A DNA stretch of 64,000 nt from Aeromicrobium endophyticum (GCF_003586285.1 NZ_QUBR01000002.1:434001-498000), one strand, 5' to 3'; numbered from the stretch's first letter, positions 18,192 through 34,580 are shown. The notes: a model not told the origin generated them from the sequence alone. Numbers and translations: made by a program.

Positions 18192-18752
18192 TCAGAAGGT
18201 GACGGAGGGGGCGGTCTCCTGGCCGTCGGGAGCGTTGTAGAACTCGCGGGCCTGCACGCCGGCCATGCCGGTGAACAGCAGCCACGGGATCGTCTTGACG
18301 ATGTTGTTGAGGCTCGCGACGGCGTCGTTGTAGTACTGCCGCGCGAACGAGATCTTGTTCTCGGTGTCCGAGAGCTCCTTCTGCAGCTCGAGGAAGTTCG
18401 TCGACGCCTTCAGGTCGGGGTAGGCCTCGGCCACCGCGAGGACATCGACGATCGCCTTGTCGAGCTGCGCCGACGCCGCCGACTTCTCGGCCACGGTGCC
18501 GTCGTTCGCCGCGGCCTTGACCGCGGTGCGGGCGCGGGTGACCTCCTCGAAGACGCCCTTCTCGTGCTGGGCGTAGCCCTTGACGGTGTTGACGAGGTTG
18601 GGGATCAGGTCGGCGCGCCGTGTCAGCTGCACGTCGATGCCGCCGAGCGCCTCCTGGGCGCCGATGTCGAGCCGGCGCAGCTTGTTGAACGCATAGGCCG
18701 CGAACAGTCCCACGAGGACGATGACGGCGATGACGGTGAGCAGGACGGGCAT
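18192..18752 (-). CDS. lemA: LemA family protein
   Basis: The 186-residue protein has one N-terminal membrane helix (about 2-23, VLLTVIAVIVLVGLFAAYAF) and the LemA helical domain (VQLTRRADLIPNLVNTVKGYAQHE, then FARQYYNDAVASLNN, then the C-terminal REFYNAP). The function is not firmly established; LemA proteins are often paired with DUF2207 or TPM-domain membrane proteins, as here. The ATG at 18752 is preceded by GGAG; the longer frame has no homology. It lies downstream of the DUF2207 gene on the same strand. Confidence 0.9.
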   Translation of the reverse strand: MPVLLTVIAVIVLVGLFAAYAFNKLRRLDIGAQEALGGIDVQLTRRADLIPNLVNTVKGYAQHEKGVFEEVTRARTAVKAAANDGTVAEKSAASAQLDKAIVDVLAVAEAYPDLKASTNFLELQKELSDTENKISFARQYYNDAVASLNNIVKTIPWLLFTGMAGVQAREFYNAPDGQETAPSVTF

Positions 18753-18828
18753 GAGCTTCTCCAGGTGCGGATCGGACGGAACGGGGGACGAGCCGGGATG
18801 AGACGGGACAGGACGCGGAGCGCGGGAT

Positions 18829-20652
18829 CTACCAGGAACCGCCTCCGCCGCCCCCGCCACCACCGCCGCCGCTGAAGCCCCCGCCACCGGACGAGCCGCT
18901 CGAGGACGACGACTGCGTGGCCGAGTAGGCGCTGATGGCTCCGGCCAGCGAGCTCTCGAAGCCCGAGAAGTCCTGGCCGCCGCCGAAGCCGCCGCCCGCG
19001 CTGCCCGAGCCCGCGCCACCGGCGAGCCACACCGGGGACGGCGCCGGCGAGCCCGTGGTCGTCTCGTACTTGCGGGCCCACCGGTCGGCGCAGTCGAAGG
19101 CGACGGCGTACGGGATGAAGGCGGTGTAGAGGTCCTTGCGGCCGCTGAAGTCGAAGCGGTCCTTGGCCGAGCTGGTCGACAGCATCCGCTCGAACCCGCC
19201 TGATCGCGACCACAGGTCGCGACCGAGGGCCGTGCGCCTCTTGCCGACGCCGGCCGTCACCAGTCCGGCGCCGCCGAGGGCGAAACCGGCGAACGGCAGG
19301 GCGTAGATGCCGGGTACGGGGCTGACGACCGACACGAACCCGACGACGAGCAGCGCGATGAACGACAGCACCACGGCGACCCGTCCTGCGACCTCGGACG
19401 GGACGGCCCGTTGGGCGCCGATGCCCTCGGCCCACCGGTCGACGACGGCCGGCAGCTCGTCGCGGGTCTTCTGCAGCTCGGCTCCGGCCTCGACCGTCTT
19501 CTTGCCGGCCGTGAACGTCGCGCCGGGCTGGGTCACCCCGAGCGACTCGCCGACGAAGCGGGTCACGTCGTCGGTGGCGGCCCATGCGGCGGCGTCGCCG
19601 ACACCCGTGATGGTCCAGGTCGCGTCGTCGCCGTGCGACAGGGTCGTGAGCCCGCGCTCGGCCTGGTGCAGCAGGGTCGCCACGAGCGCGCGGTCGGGCA
19701 CCTCCTCGGTCGTCAGGTACGCCGTCTGGACAGGCCCGAGACCCGTCGGCGGCTCGTAGGTGACCGGCAGGCCGGGCTCGTCCTCGCGCGACCGGCGGTC
19801 GAGGACGTAGGCCAGCGCCATCAGCACGAAGGTCACGAGCAGGACCACGGCCAGCGCGATGCCCGACCGTCCGAGCGAGCCGTCGGCCGCGATGCCCCAC
19901 GGAGCGGTGACGCGGTCGGGGGTCGGCACCGGCAGACTGACGCGCACCGTCACCGGCGTGCGGGCCGGGAGGGCGCCCGTGGTGAGCGTGACGGTGTCGG
20001 TGCCGGCACCCTCGATCGTGCACGGTCCGGCGGTCGCGGCGCCGACACCGGTCGTGCACTGCACCTGGCTGGAGGCGGCGGGCAGCGTCAGGCGAATCGT
20101 CGACCGGTCGATGTCCATCTGCCAGCCCTGGGCGACGACGTTCCAGTAGAGGACCGACTCGGACGGACGGTCGTCGGCCCAGCTCGACGACGCGTCGGAG
20201 CCGTTGCCGACCGTCGTGGGGGACAGGACGCCGTCGATGCGGTAGGTGATGGTGTAGGTGTGCGTGCCGGACGAGACCGTGCTGTCAGGATCGCCGATCT
20301 TGGCCACCCGCAGGCGGGTGCCCTTCTCCCACGACAGCTCGACCGGCACGGACCGTCCGTCGAGCTCGACCGTGACCTGCCGGGGCTCGAGGCGTGCGTG
20401 CTCGTCCTGGGGGTCGGCGAGGTCCCAGAACCGGAAGATGCCGTGCCGGCCGGCCGGGAACTCGGTCGTCAGCGTCTCCTTGGCCACCAGCGTGCCGCCC
20501 GCCGTGACGAGGTAGTCGGCCTGGTAGTCCGAGATGCGCACGGGGTCGGGTCCCGGTGTGGTCGTGTCGGGCACGGTGGCCATCAGCAGGGGCACCAGGA
20601 GGATCGCTGCGGCCACCACGAGCACGACGAGACGCAGCAGGATCCGCTTCAT
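18829..20652 (-). CDS. DUF2207 membrane protein with Gly-rich tail
   Basis: The 607-residue protein has an N-terminal signal helix (about 5-25), an extracytoplasmic DUF2207 beta domain (about 40-235), and a membrane helix at about 250-272. A cytosolic region follows, then two more helices at about 410-455, and a Ser/Gly tail rich in GGGG runs (about 545-607). The tail ends GGSW, resembling the Gly-rich ends of TPM-type proteins. It is probably a cell-envelope protein acting with LemA; no enzymatic motif is seen. It is preceded by a leaderless -10 box. Confidence 0.85.
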   Translation of the reverse strand: MKRILLRLVVLVVAAAILLVPLLMATVPDTTTPGPDPVRISDYQADYLVTAGGTLVAKETLTTEFPAGRHGIFRFWDLADPQDEHARLEPRQVTVELDGRSVPVELSWEKGTRLRVAKIGDPDSTVSSGTHTYTITYRIDGVLSPTTVGNGSDASSSWADDRPSESVLYWNVVAQGWQMDIDRSTIRLTLPAASSQVQCTTGVGAATAGPCTIEGAGTDTVTLTTGALPARTPVTVRVSLPVPTPDRVTAPWGIAADGSLGRSGIALAVVLLVTFVLMALAYVLDRRSREDEPGLPVTYEPPTGLGPVQTAYLTTEEVPDRALVATLLHQAERGLTTLSHGDDATWTITGVGDAAAWAATDDVTRFVGESLGVTQPGATFTAGKKTVEAGAELQKTRDELPAVVDRWAEGIGAQRAVPSEVAGRVAVVLSFIALLVVGFVSVVSPVPGIYALPFAGFALGGAGLVTAGVGKRRTALGRDLWSRSGGFERMLSTSSAKDRFDFSGRKDLYTAFIPYAVAFDCADRWARKYETTTGSPAPSPVWLAGGAGSGSAGGGFGGGQDFSGFESSLAGAISAYSATQSSSSSGSSGGGGFSGGGGGGGGGGGSW

Positions 20653-20658
20653 GGCTGC

Positions 20659-20664
20659 ATCCTA
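20659..20664 (-). promoter_or_regulatory. -10 box for the DUF2207-lemA operon
   Basis: On the minus strand TAGGAT lies 6 nt before the ATG at 20652, consistent with a leaderless transcript. Confidence 0.5.
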
Positions 20665-20709
20665 GGGGTGGGGCGGCACCCTCCGAGGACGATTGGGAGC
20701 ACCCCCATC

Positions 20710-20734
20710 TGCAAGGTATTGCACTCGCATGCAA
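20710..20734 (+). promoter_or_regulatory. ArgR-box-like operator upstream of argG
   Basis: TGCAA (20710-20714), GGTA, TTGCA (20719-20723) form an inverted repeat. A further TGCAA (20730-20734) makes a second overlapping inverted repeat with TTGCA. TTGCA/TGCAA half-sites resemble actinobacterial ARG boxes. The site lies 12-36 nt before the argG ATG, where it would overlap the promoter. Confidence 0.6.
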
Positions 20735-20742
20735 GAATGTGA

Positions 20743-23256
<2,514 letters not shown>

Positions 23257-23272
23257 GCAGGGGAGCAACCGT

Positions 23273-24424
23273 ATGAGCGTCACCGCAGCCCAGGGATTCA
23301 CCGCCCACGGCGTCGCCGCCGGGCTCAAGTCGACCGGCGCGCCCGACGTCGCCGTGGTCGTCAACCAGGGCCCGTCCAAGGCCGCCGCCGCCGTGTTCAC
23401 CAGCAACCGGTGCAAGGCCAATCCGGTGCTGTGGAGCCAGGAGGCCATCAAGGCCGGCTCCGCTGTCGCCGTGGCGATCAACTCCGGCGGCGCCAACTGC
23501 TACACGGGCGCCGAGGGCTTCACGACGACCCACCGCACCGCCGAGGCCGTCGCCGAGAAGCTCGGCGTGGGCGCGATCGACGTCCAGGTGGCGTCGACGG
23601 GCCTCATCGGCCTGCTCAACGACCGCGAGGCGCTGCTCGCCGGCGTGACGGCGGCGGTCGAGGGCCAGAGCGCCGACGGCGGGCACACCGCGGCCACCGC
23701 GATCATGACGACCGACACCGTCGCCAAGGAGGCGGTCGCGCGGGGCGACGGCTTCACCGTGGGCGGCATGGCCAAGGGCGCCGGGATGCTGGCGCCGGCC
23801 CTGGCCACGATGCTGGTCGTCATCACCACCGACGCCGACCTCGACGCCGCGACGCTCGACTCAGCGTTGCGCTCGGCGACGTCCCAGACCTTCGACCGGC
23901 TCGACTCCGACGGGTGCCAGTCGACCAACGACACCGTGCTGCTGATGGCGTCCGGCGCCTCCGGCACCCGTCCCGACGCCGACGCGTTCACGGCCGCGGT
24001 CACCGAGGTGTGCCGCGACCTCGCGATGCAGCTGCTGGCCGACGCCGAGGGCGCCGACCACGAGATCGCGATCGAGGTGGTCGGCGCCGCCTCGGTCGAC
24101 GACGCCCTCGAGGTCGGACGCTCGGTGGCCCGCAGCAACCTGTTCAAGTGCGCGATCTTCGGCAAGGACCCCAACTGGGGACGCATCCTGGCCTCGGTCG
24201 GCACGACGCAGGCGGTCTTCGACCCGGCCGACCTCGACGTCGCGCTCAACGGCGTCTGGGTGTGTCGGGCCAGCGGCCCGGGCGAGTCGCCCGACGCGAT
24301 CGACCTCGAGGCGCGCGCGGTCTCGGTGACGATCGACCTCAAGTCCGGCGACCAGTCGGGCACCATCTGGACCAACGACCTCACGCAGGCCTACGTCCAC
24401 GAGAACTCGGCGTACTCATCATGA
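23273..24424 (+). CDS. argJ: Bifunctional glutamate N-acetyltransferase / ornithine acetyltransferase
   Basis: ArgJ recycles the acetyl group from N-acetylornithine to glutamate and may also make N-acetylglutamate from acetyl-CoA. The 383-residue precursor should self-cleave before the nucleophile Thr in the motif ALATMLVV (about residue 180), giving alpha and beta chains. Other signatures are GGMAKGAGM and the C-terminal DPNWGRILA. It overlaps argB by 4 nt. Confidence 0.95.
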   Translation: MSVTAAQGFTAHGVAAGLKSTGAPDVAVVVNQGPSKAAAAVFTSNRCKANPVLWSQEAIKAGSAVAVAINSGGANCYTGAEGFTTTHRTAEAVAEKLGVGAIDVQVASTGLIGLLNDREALLAGVTAAVEGQSADGGHTAATAIMTTDTVAKEAVARGDGFTVGGMAKGAGMLAPALATMLVVITTDADLDAATLDSALRSATSQTFDRLDSDGCQSTNDTVLLMASGASGTRPDADAFTAAVTEVCRDLAMQLLADAEGADHEIAIEVVGAASVDDALEVGRSVARSNLFKCAIFGKDPNWGRILASVGTTQAVFDPADLDVALNGVWVCRASGPGESPDAIDLEARAVSVTIDLKSGDQSGTIWTNDLTQAYVHENSAYSS

Positions 24425-25370
24425 CTGAATGGAATCCGGCGGACTGGAAGAAGGCGACCGACAAGGCCGCCACGCTCGCTCACGCCCTGCCGTGGCTGAA
24501 GAAGTACCACGACAAGGTGATCGTCGTGAAGTACGGCGGCAACGCCATGACCGACGAGGCGCTCAAGAGGGCCTTCGCCGAGGACATCGTGTTCCTGCGG
24601 CTCGCGGGCTTCAAGCCCGTGGTGGTGCACGGTGGCGGCCCGCAGATCAACCACATGCTCGACCGCCTCGGCATCGAGTCGGAGTTCCGCGGCGGTCTGC
24701 GCGTCACCACCCCCGAGACGATGGACGTCGTCCGCATGGTGCTGACCGGTCAGGTCGGACGTGAGCTGGTGGGCCTGCTCAACCAGCACGGCGACCTCGC
24801 GGTCGGCCTGTCGGGCGAGGACGGCGGGTTGTTCACCGCGCGCCGCACGAAGCCGGTCATCGACGGCGTCGAGACCGACATCGGCCTGGTCGGCGAGGTC
24901 GTGGGCGTGCGTCCCGAGGCGGTGCAGGACCTCATCGAGGCCGGTCGCATCCCGGTCGTGTCGACCGTGGCGCCCGATGCGTCGGGGCAGGTGCACAACG
25001 TCAACGCCGACACCGCCGCCGCGGCGCTCGCGGTGGCGCTGGGTGCCGAGAAGCTGCTGGTGCTCACCGATGTCGAGGGGCTCTACGCCGACTGGCCCAA
25101 CAGCTCGGACGTCATCGGCGAGATCAGCCCCGAGTCCCTCGCCGAGATCGTCCCGACGCTGTCGTCCGGCATGATCCCCAAGATGACGGCGTGCCTCAAG
25201 GCCGTGCAGGAGGGCGTCAAGCGCGCCACCGTCATCGACGGTCGCGAGCCGCACGCCGTGCTGCTCGAGATCTTCACCGATGAGGGGGTCGGCACCCAGG
25301 TCGTGCCGGGTGCCCCCACCCGCATCCGCACGGCCATGTACGCCACCAGCGTCGACAAGGAGGGCCCGGC

Positions 25371-25374
<4 letters not shown>
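24421..25374 (+). CDS. argB: Acetylglutamate kinase
   Basis: ArgB phosphorylates N-acetylglutamate. The 317-residue protein has an N-terminal helix (about 5-25) typical of arginine-inhibited, hexameric kinases, then [23 protein letters not shown], and the late SSGMIPKM and the C-terminal nucleotide-binding segment. Feedback inhibition by arginine is therefore likely (inference from the N-terminal helix). Confidence 0.95.
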
Positions 25375-29411
<4,037 letters not shown>

Positions 29412-29420
29412 GCTCGGAGC

Positions 29421-30116
29421 ATGCGTTCTCGTCTCCTCGCCGCCGCGGCGACCACCGTCCTGATCACCACGCTGGCCGCCTGCGGCGGCTCCGACGGCGG
29501 AAGCTCCGACGGAGACTCCGCCTCGAAGCCCGCCGCCTCGTCGGACGCGCCCGCGGCGTCCGACAGCCCTAGTCCCAGCGCCGCCGCCGACGGCACGTGC
29601 ACGTACACCGAGACCGACGAGCCGGGCAAGAAGGCCACGCTCCCGCCGGCCACGCCGATCAGCCTCGACGCGATCACGATCAAGACCAACCGCGGCGTCA
29701 TCAAGGCGTCCCTCACGCCTGACGCGGCACCGTGCACCGTCAGCAGCTTCGCGTCCCTGGCCCAGCAGGGCTACTTCGACGGCACCAAGTGCCACCGTCT
29801 CGTGCCCGGCTTCGTGCTGCAGTGCGGCGACCCCTCGGCCACCGGCCAGGGCGGCCCCGGCTACTCGTTCGCCGACGAGCTGAGCGGCAAGGAGACCTAC
29901 CCGGCCGGCACCCTCGCGATGGCCAACGCCGGCCCCGACACCAACGGCTCGCAGTTCTTCATCGTCCTGGCCGATGCCGATCTGCCGCCGAGCTACACGG
30001 TGTTCGGCAAGGTCGACGCGGCCGGCCTGAAGGTCGCCCAGCAGATCGAGGCCGACGGCGTGGGCGCCGACGGCACCGCGCCGGCCAAGGACGTCATCCT
30101 CGAGTCGGTCAGCTGA
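29421..30116 (+). CDS. Cyclophilin-type peptidyl-prolyl isomerase lipoprotein
   Basis: The 231-residue protein has a lipoprotein signal peptide with lipobox LAAC at about residue 21, then a low-complexity Ser/Ala/Asp linker (about 22-65). A cyclophilin domain follows (about 75-231): YFDGTKCHRLVPGFVLQCGDP, GTLAMANAGPDTNGSQFFI and a final short strand. It should fold secreted proteins at the outer face of the membrane. The domain is of the short bacterial type. Confidence 0.92.
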   Translation: MRSRLLAAAATTVLITTLAACGGSDGGSSDGDSASKPAASSDAPAASDSPSPSAAADGTCTYTETDEPGKKATLPPATPISLDAITIKTNRGVIKASLTPDAAPCTVSSFASLAQQGYFDGTKCHRLVPGFVLQCGDPSATGQGGPGYSFADELSGKETYPAGTLAMANAGPDTNGSQFFIVLADADLPPSYTVFGKVDAAGLKVAQQIEADGVGADGTAPAKDVILESVS

Positions 30117-30121
30117 CGAAC

Positions 30122-30721
30122 GTGCACGACGCGAGTCCGGACGGCGTCGTCGTCCGGGCTCGCGGTCTGCTCGGACGCACCCTGCACGGCCACGGAGCCG
30201 CCGTGCGCATCACCGAGGTCGAGGCCTACGGCGGCATCGAGGACCCGGCCTCGCACGCCTTCACGCGCACCCCGCGCAGCGAGATCATGTACGGCCCGCC
30301 GTGGCGCCTGTACGTCTACCGGTCCTACGGCATGCACTGGTGCGCCAACGTCGTGACCGGGCCGTCGGAGATCGCGGCGGCCGTGCTGGTGCGTGCCGGT
30401 GAGGTGGTCGACGGGCTCGAGACCGCCAGGGCCCGGCGCGGGGGCGTCGCGGACGTCGCGCTGGCCCGTGGGCCGGGCAATCTGGCGCGCGCCCTGGGGC
30501 TGTCGGTCGACGACCTCGGCACCGACCTGCTGACCGGCGACGGAGTCCGGCTGGGGCCTGCTCCGGAGGTGTCCCCGCCGATCAGCGAGGGACCACGCGT
30601 CGGCGTATCGAAGGCGGCCGACGTGCCGTGGCGCTTCTGGATCGCCGGTGACCCGACGGTCTCGGCCTATCGCCGCAGCCCCCGGGCCGCTACCGCTCCG
30701 GGTCAGGACGTGGAGCGGTAG
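30122..30721 (+). CDS. 3-methyladenine DNA glycosylase (AAG/MPG family)
   Basis: The 199-residue protein is a base-excision repair glycosylase of the mammalian-like AAG family. The catalytic Glu and contact residues are in RITEVEAYGG, followed by DPASHAFTRTPR, MYGPPWRLYVYRSYGMHWCANVV and ALARGPGNLARALG. The GTG at 30122 is 5 nt after the cyclophilin stop and gives the usual length of about 200; no clear ribosome binding site is seen. The 3' end overlaps the convergent response regulator by 19 bp. Confidence 0.9.
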   Translation: MHDASPDGVVVRARGLLGRTLHGHGAAVRITEVEAYGGIEDPASHAFTRTPRSEIMYGPPWRLYVYRSYGMHWCANVVTGPSEIAAAVLVRAGEVVDGLETARARRGGVADVALARGPGNLARALGLSVDDLGTDLLTGDGVRLGPAPEVSPPISEGPRVGVSKAADVPWRFWIAGDPTVSAYRRSPRAATAPGQDVER

Positions 30722-31365
30722 CGACGCTCGGGGCGCCCGGCATTGCCGTAGTTGAGGCGCACGGTCGCGGTGCCCTGGTCGACGAAGTGCTCGAGGTAGC
30801 GTCGCGCGCTCACGCGCGACAGGCCGACCAGCTCGCCGCAGTCGGCCGCCGACAGCTCGTCGCCCCGCGCCAGCGCCTCGGCGACGAGCTGAGCCGACTC
30901 GGCGCTGAGCCCCTTCGGCAGCGTGGCGGCGGGCGCCGGCGGGGTGCCGAAGGCCCGGTCGATCGCGGCCTGGTCGGGCGACCCGGCCGCCAGGGTCTCG
31001 TGCAGCTCGCGCACCCGCTGCAGGCGCGCGGCGAAGTCGGCGTACTCGAAGGGCTTGACGAGGTACTGCAGGGCGCCGCCGTGCAGCGCCGTGCGCACGG
31101 CCTCGGCGTCGCGCTCGGCCGTCACCATCACGACGCCGACGGCGTCGCCGACGGCCCGCAGCTGCTGCAGCACGTCGAGCCCGCTCATGTCGGGCAGGTG
31201 GACGTCGAGCAGCAGCAGGTCGGGGGAGAGGTCGGCGTGCAGCCGCAGCGCCTCGGCGCCGGTGCGTGCGGTGCCGGCGACGGCGAAGCCGGGGGTGCGC
31301 TCGACGAACCGCGCGTGGATGCTGGCGACCATGAAGTCGTCGTCGACGACGAGGACCTGGATCAT
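30703..31365 (-). CDS. Response regulator, CitB/DctR type
   Basis: The 220-residue regulator has an N-terminal receiver with acidic pocket VVDDD, phosphoacceptor Asp in LLLLDVHLPD (about 54) and Lys in YLVKPF. A C-terminal helix-turn-helix region follows (about 150-210, ELSAADCGELVGLSRVSARR). This is the layout of regulators paired with CitA/DcuS-type sensors of di- and tricarboxylates. It is coupled to the kinase by a 4-nt overlap and lies divergent to tctCBA, its probable target. Confidence 0.92.
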   Translation of the reverse strand: MIQVLVVDDDFMVASIHARFVERTPGFAVAGTARTGAEALRLHADLSPDLLLLDVHLPDMSGLDVLQQLRAVGDAVGVVMVTAERDAEAVRTALHGGALQYLVKPFEYADFAARLQRVRELHETLAAGSPDQAAIDRAFGTPPAPAATLPKGLSAESAQLVAEALARGDELSAADCGELVGLSRVSARRYLEHFVDQGTATVRLNYGNAGRPERRYRSTS

Positions 31366-32945
31366 GCGGCCTCCTTGGGCAGGTGGACGACGAAGACGGC
31401 ACCCGCGTCGTGGGCAACCGTCACGCTACCGCCCCGCTGCGTGCAGATCAGCCGCACGAGCGGCAGGCCGATGCCGCGTCCTCCCGGCTGCTCGGGCTTG
31501 GTCGAGAAGCCGCGCGTGAACACGACGTCGCGCAGGGGCTCGGGCACGCCGGGCCCGTTGTCGCGCACGACCAGCACGACCTCGTCGGCGTCGTCGGACA
31601 GGGCGACCGTCACCGCGGGGTCGGTCACCCCCTTGCACGCGTCGACGGCGTTGTCGACGAGGTTGCCGATGATCGTCGTCAGGTCGGCGGACGTGTGCGG
31701 CGTGAGCGCCGCCAGGGTCGAGTCGGCGGTGAGCGTCAGCGTGACGCCGGCCTCGGCGGCGACGCTCGACTTGGCGATCAGCAGGGCGGCGACCGCCGCG
31801 TCGGACACCCGCCGCGTGACGGCGTCCGTGATCTCCGCGCGACGACGGGTCAGCACACCGACCAGCGAGGTCACCTCGTCGTACTCGCCGAGCTGGACCA
31901 GACCGGAGATGGTGTGCAGCTGGTTGGCGAACTCGTGCGTCTGGGCGCGCAGCGTGTCGGTGATCGACAGGTTGGAGCTGAGCTGGCCCTGCATCGCCAC
32001 GAGGTCGGTGCGGTCGCGCATCGTGGTGACGGCGCCGATGCCCTGACCGCGGCTGGAGGCCGACCGCTGGTTGAACACGACGACGCGCTCGCCGACGAGC
32101 AGGACGGCGTCCTGGCTGTCCGAGCCGGCGGTCAGCAGGTCGACGACCGCCCGGTCGAGGCCCAGCGTGTCGAGCCGGCGCCCGACCACGTCGGTGCCGA
32201 GGCCCAGCAGCGACCGGGCGCTGTCGTTGATCATCGTGACGCGGTCGTCGGTGCCGACGGCCACGACACCCTCGCGGATGCTGTGCAGCAGGGCCTCGCG
32301 GTGGTCGGCCAGGGTCGCGAACTCGTGCGGCTCGAGGCCGCGGGTGCGCCGGCGGACGAGCCGCGCCAGCAGCCACGACCCCGCGATGCCGAGGCCGGCG
32401 CCGGCGCCCAGGTAGAGCACCAGCTCGTCGGCGGCGTTGGTCAGGCGGGCCCAGAACGACGGGAACCGCTCTTCCGCGACGGCCAGGCCGACGAGCTCGC
32501 CGGAGTCGTCGATGATCGGGGCGTGGGCGGCCACGAAGCGACGTCCGCGGGCGTCGACGGTGCCGACCCAGGCGCGCCCCTCACGGACGCGCGAGTCGCC
32601 GAGCTCGACCTGTTCGCCGATCAGCCGCGGGTCGGACGACGACAGCGCGCGTCCGGTCTCGTCGGCGATCGTGATCTCGGTGGCGCCGGACAGCCCCACG
32701 GCCCGGTCGATCGCCGGTGCCAGCGATCTCGCCGGCGCGGGCCCGTCGATCTGGGCGCGGACGACCGAGAGATTGGCCAGGTACTCCGACACCGAGCGCA
32801 TCTGGGCACCGCGCTCGGACGCGAACGAGTCGTTGGACTGTCGCACCGAGATCAGTCCGACGATCGTCAGCACGACGGCCACCACCACGAGCTGGAGGAT
32901 CAGGAACTGACCCGCCAGCGTCAAGCGCCTGCGCCGCGACCACAA
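31362..32945 (-). CDS. Sensor histidine kinase, CitA/DcuS type
   Basis: The 527-residue membrane kinase has helix 1 at about 12-35, an extracytoplasmic PAS-like sensor (about 36-170, RGAQMRSVSEYLA to AVAEERFPSFW), and helix 2 at about 180-205. A cytosolic PAS domain comes next, then a Spo0B-like DHp with His in RAQTHEFANQLHTISGL, and HATPase_c with NLVDNAVDAC, DNGPGVP and GRGIGLPLV. The start is uncertain: a TTG at 32945 has AAAGGAGG 9 nt upstream; a TTG at 32954 is also in frame. It probably senses citrate-like acids. Confidence 0.88.
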   Translation of the reverse strand: MWSRRRRLTLAGQFLILQLVVVAVVLTIVGLISVRQSNDSFASERGAQMRSVSEYLANLSVVRAQIDGPAPARSLAPAIDRAVGLSGATEITIADETGRALSSSDPRLIGEQVELGDSRVREGRAWVGTVDARGRRFVAAHAPIIDDSGELVGLAVAEERFPSFWARLTNAADELVLYLGAGAGLGIAGSWLLARLVRRRTRGLEPHEFATLADHREALLHSIREGVVAVGTDDRVTMINDSARSLLGLGTDVVGRRLDTLGLDRAVVDLLTAGSDSQDAVLLVGERVVVFNQRSASSRGQGIGAVTTMRDRTDLVAMQGQLSSNLSITDTLRAQTHEFANQLHTISGLVQLGEYDEVTSLVGVLTRRRAEITDAVTRRVSDAAVAALLIAKSSVAAEAGVTLTLTADSTLAALTPHTSADLTTIIGNLVDNAVDACKGVTDPAVTVALSDDADEVVLVVRDNGPGVPEPLRDVVFTRGFSTKPEQPGGRGIGLPLVRLICTQRGGSVTVAHDAGAVFVVHLPKEAA

Positions 32946-32975
32946 CGTCCACAACCTCCTTTGGTTCCGCAATGG

Positions 32976-33016
32976 TGACCCACACCACAGTGGTGGGTCA
33001 TGATCGGGGTCGATCA
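32976..33016. promoter_or_regulatory. Two palindromic operators between the kinase gene and tctC
   Basis: TGACCCAC (32976-32983) and GTGGGTCA (32993-33000) form an inverted repeat with a 9-nt spacer. TGATCG (33001-33006) and CGATCA (33011-33016) form a second with a 4-nt spacer, directly adjacent. Both lie in the 82-bp divergent gap, so they are good candidates for the response regulator binding sites. Confidence 0.55.
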
Positions 33017-33027
33017 CAGGAGGTCCC

Positions 33028-34026
33028 ATGACGCCGACCAGGCGATCACACCGGTTGACAGCGACAGTAGTGCTCGTCGTCACCGCCCTGCTTCTCCCGC
33101 TGTCCGCGTGCGGCGTCACGCGTGGGGGAGAGGGCGAGGCCAACCGCAGGCTCAGCATGTACATCCCCAACAGCCCCGGCGGAGGCTACGACCTCACCGG
33201 ACGTGCCGCCGCGCGCGTGCTCGAGGACGCCGACCTGTCGGGACGCTTCGAGGTCACCAACGTGATCGGCGCCGGCGGCACCGTGGCGATGCAGCGGCTG
33301 CTCAACGAGAAGGGCGTCGACGACCTGGTCATGTCGATGGGGCTGGGCGTCGTCGGGGCCACCTACACCAACGACTCGCGCGCCCGCGTCTCGCAGGCGA
33401 CGCCGATCGCCCGCCTCATCGAGGACCAGGAGGCGCTGATCGTCCCCAAGGACTCGCCCTTCAAGACCGTCCAGGACCTCGTCGACGCCTGGAAGGCCGA
33501 TCCCAAGAGCGTCACGATCGGCGGCGGCTCGTCGCCCGGCGGGCCCGACCACCTGTTCCCGATGCAGCTGGCCAAGACCGTGGGCATCGACCCCAAGCAG
33601 GTCAAGTACATCGTGTACGACGGCGGCGGACCGCTGACCAGTGCGCTGCTCGGCAAGAAGATCGACGTCGGCACGTCCGGTCCCAGCGAGTTCGAGGGCC
33701 AGCTCAAGGACGGCTCGCTGCGCGTCCTCGCCGTATCGGGCGAGGAGCGTCTTGACACCGTCGACGCGCCGACGCTCACGGAGTCGGGCATCGACATGAC
33801 CTTCGTCAACTGGCGCGGCATCCTCGCGCCGCCCGGCATCTCCGACGAGTCGCGCGAGCGCCTCGTGAAGATGTTCACCGAGATGCACCAGACCAAGGGC
33901 TGGAAGGACGCCGTCAAGCGCAACGGCTGGATCGACTCGTTCGCCACCGGCGAGGAGTTCACGACGTTCCTGCTCGAGCAGGACAAGCGGGTCGAGACGA
34001 CCCTGAAGGAGCTGGGGCTGGCATGA
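33028..34026 (+). CDS. tctC: Tripartite tricarboxylate transporter substrate-binding lipoprotein
   Basis: TctC captures a carboxylate outside the cell and delivers it to TctAB. The 332-residue protein has a lipoprotein signal (lipobox LSAC at about residue 28) and the Bug/TctC fold. Signatures are MYIPNSPGGGYDLTGR, TNVIGAGGTVAM, IGGGSSPGGPDHL and FVNWRGILAPPG. The ATG is preceded by AGGAGG. It overlaps tctB by 4 nt. Confidence 0.94.
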   Translation: MTPTRRSHRLTATVVLVVTALLLPLSACGVTRGGEGEANRRLSMYIPNSPGGGYDLTGRAAARVLEDADLSGRFEVTNVIGAGGTVAMQRLLNEKGVDDLVMSMGLGVVGATYTNDSRARVSQATPIARLIEDQEALIVPKDSPFKTVQDLVDAWKADPKSVTIGGGSSPGGPDHLFPMQLAKTVGIDPKQVKYIVYDGGGPLTSALLGKKIDVGTSGPSEFEGQLKDGSLRVLAVSGEERLDTVDAPTLTESGIDMTFVNWRGILAPPGISDESRERLVKMFTEMHQTKGWKDAVKRNGWIDSFATGEEFTTFLLEQDKRVETTLKELGLA

Positions 34027-34580
34027 GCACCGCTGAGACCACACCCACCGAGACCACACCCACCGAGAGCAGCCCCACCGGGACCCGGACGGGCACGACG
34101 ACCGTCGACAAGGCGCAGTACGGCCTCGCCGCCTTCCTGGCGGTCGTCGGCGCCTACGTCGTCTACGACGCCACCACGCTGAGCGACGGATTCGCCGACC
34201 AGCCCGTACAGCCCTACGCGTTCCCCTACGTCGTCGGCGGGGTTCTGCTCGTGCTCGCCGCACTGCTCGCGATCGCGACGGCCCGCGGGGACATGCCGGC
34301 CGCCGAGGAGGGCGAGGACGTCGACCTGACGCAGCCGAGCGACTGGGTCACGGTCGCCAAGCTGGTCGTGGTCTTCCTGGCCAACATCCTGCTGATCGAC
34401 TGGCTCGGCTGGGCGATCACCGGGGCCATCTTGTTCGTGGGCACGGCCTACGTGCTGGGCAGCCGCACCCTGATCCGCGACGTCGCGGTGGGCGTGGCCC
34501 TGTCGGTCGGCACCTGGTACGGCTTCTACTCCGGCCTGGGTCTCGCGATCCCGGCCGGCATCCTGGACGGGGTGCTGTGA
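34023..34580 (+). CDS. tctB: Tripartite tricarboxylate transporter small membrane subunit
   Basis: The 185-residue protein has a short cytosolic N-terminus with a Thr/Pro/Glu repeat (ETTPT, encoded by a 15-bp direct repeat). It has four to five predicted membrane helices (from about 35, 62, 105, 125 and 145), the TctB/DUF1468 pattern. It is the small membrane component of the secondary transporter and needs TctA and TctC. Confidence 0.9.
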   Translation: MSTAETTPTETTPTESSPTGTRTGTTTVDKAQYGLAAFLAVVGAYVVYDATTLSDGFADQPVQPYAFPYVVGGVLLVLAALLAIATARGDMPAAEEGEDVDLTQPSDWVTVAKLVVVFLANILLIDWLGWAITGAILFVGTAYVLGSRTLIRDVAVGVALSVGTWYGFYSGLGLAIPAGILDGVL

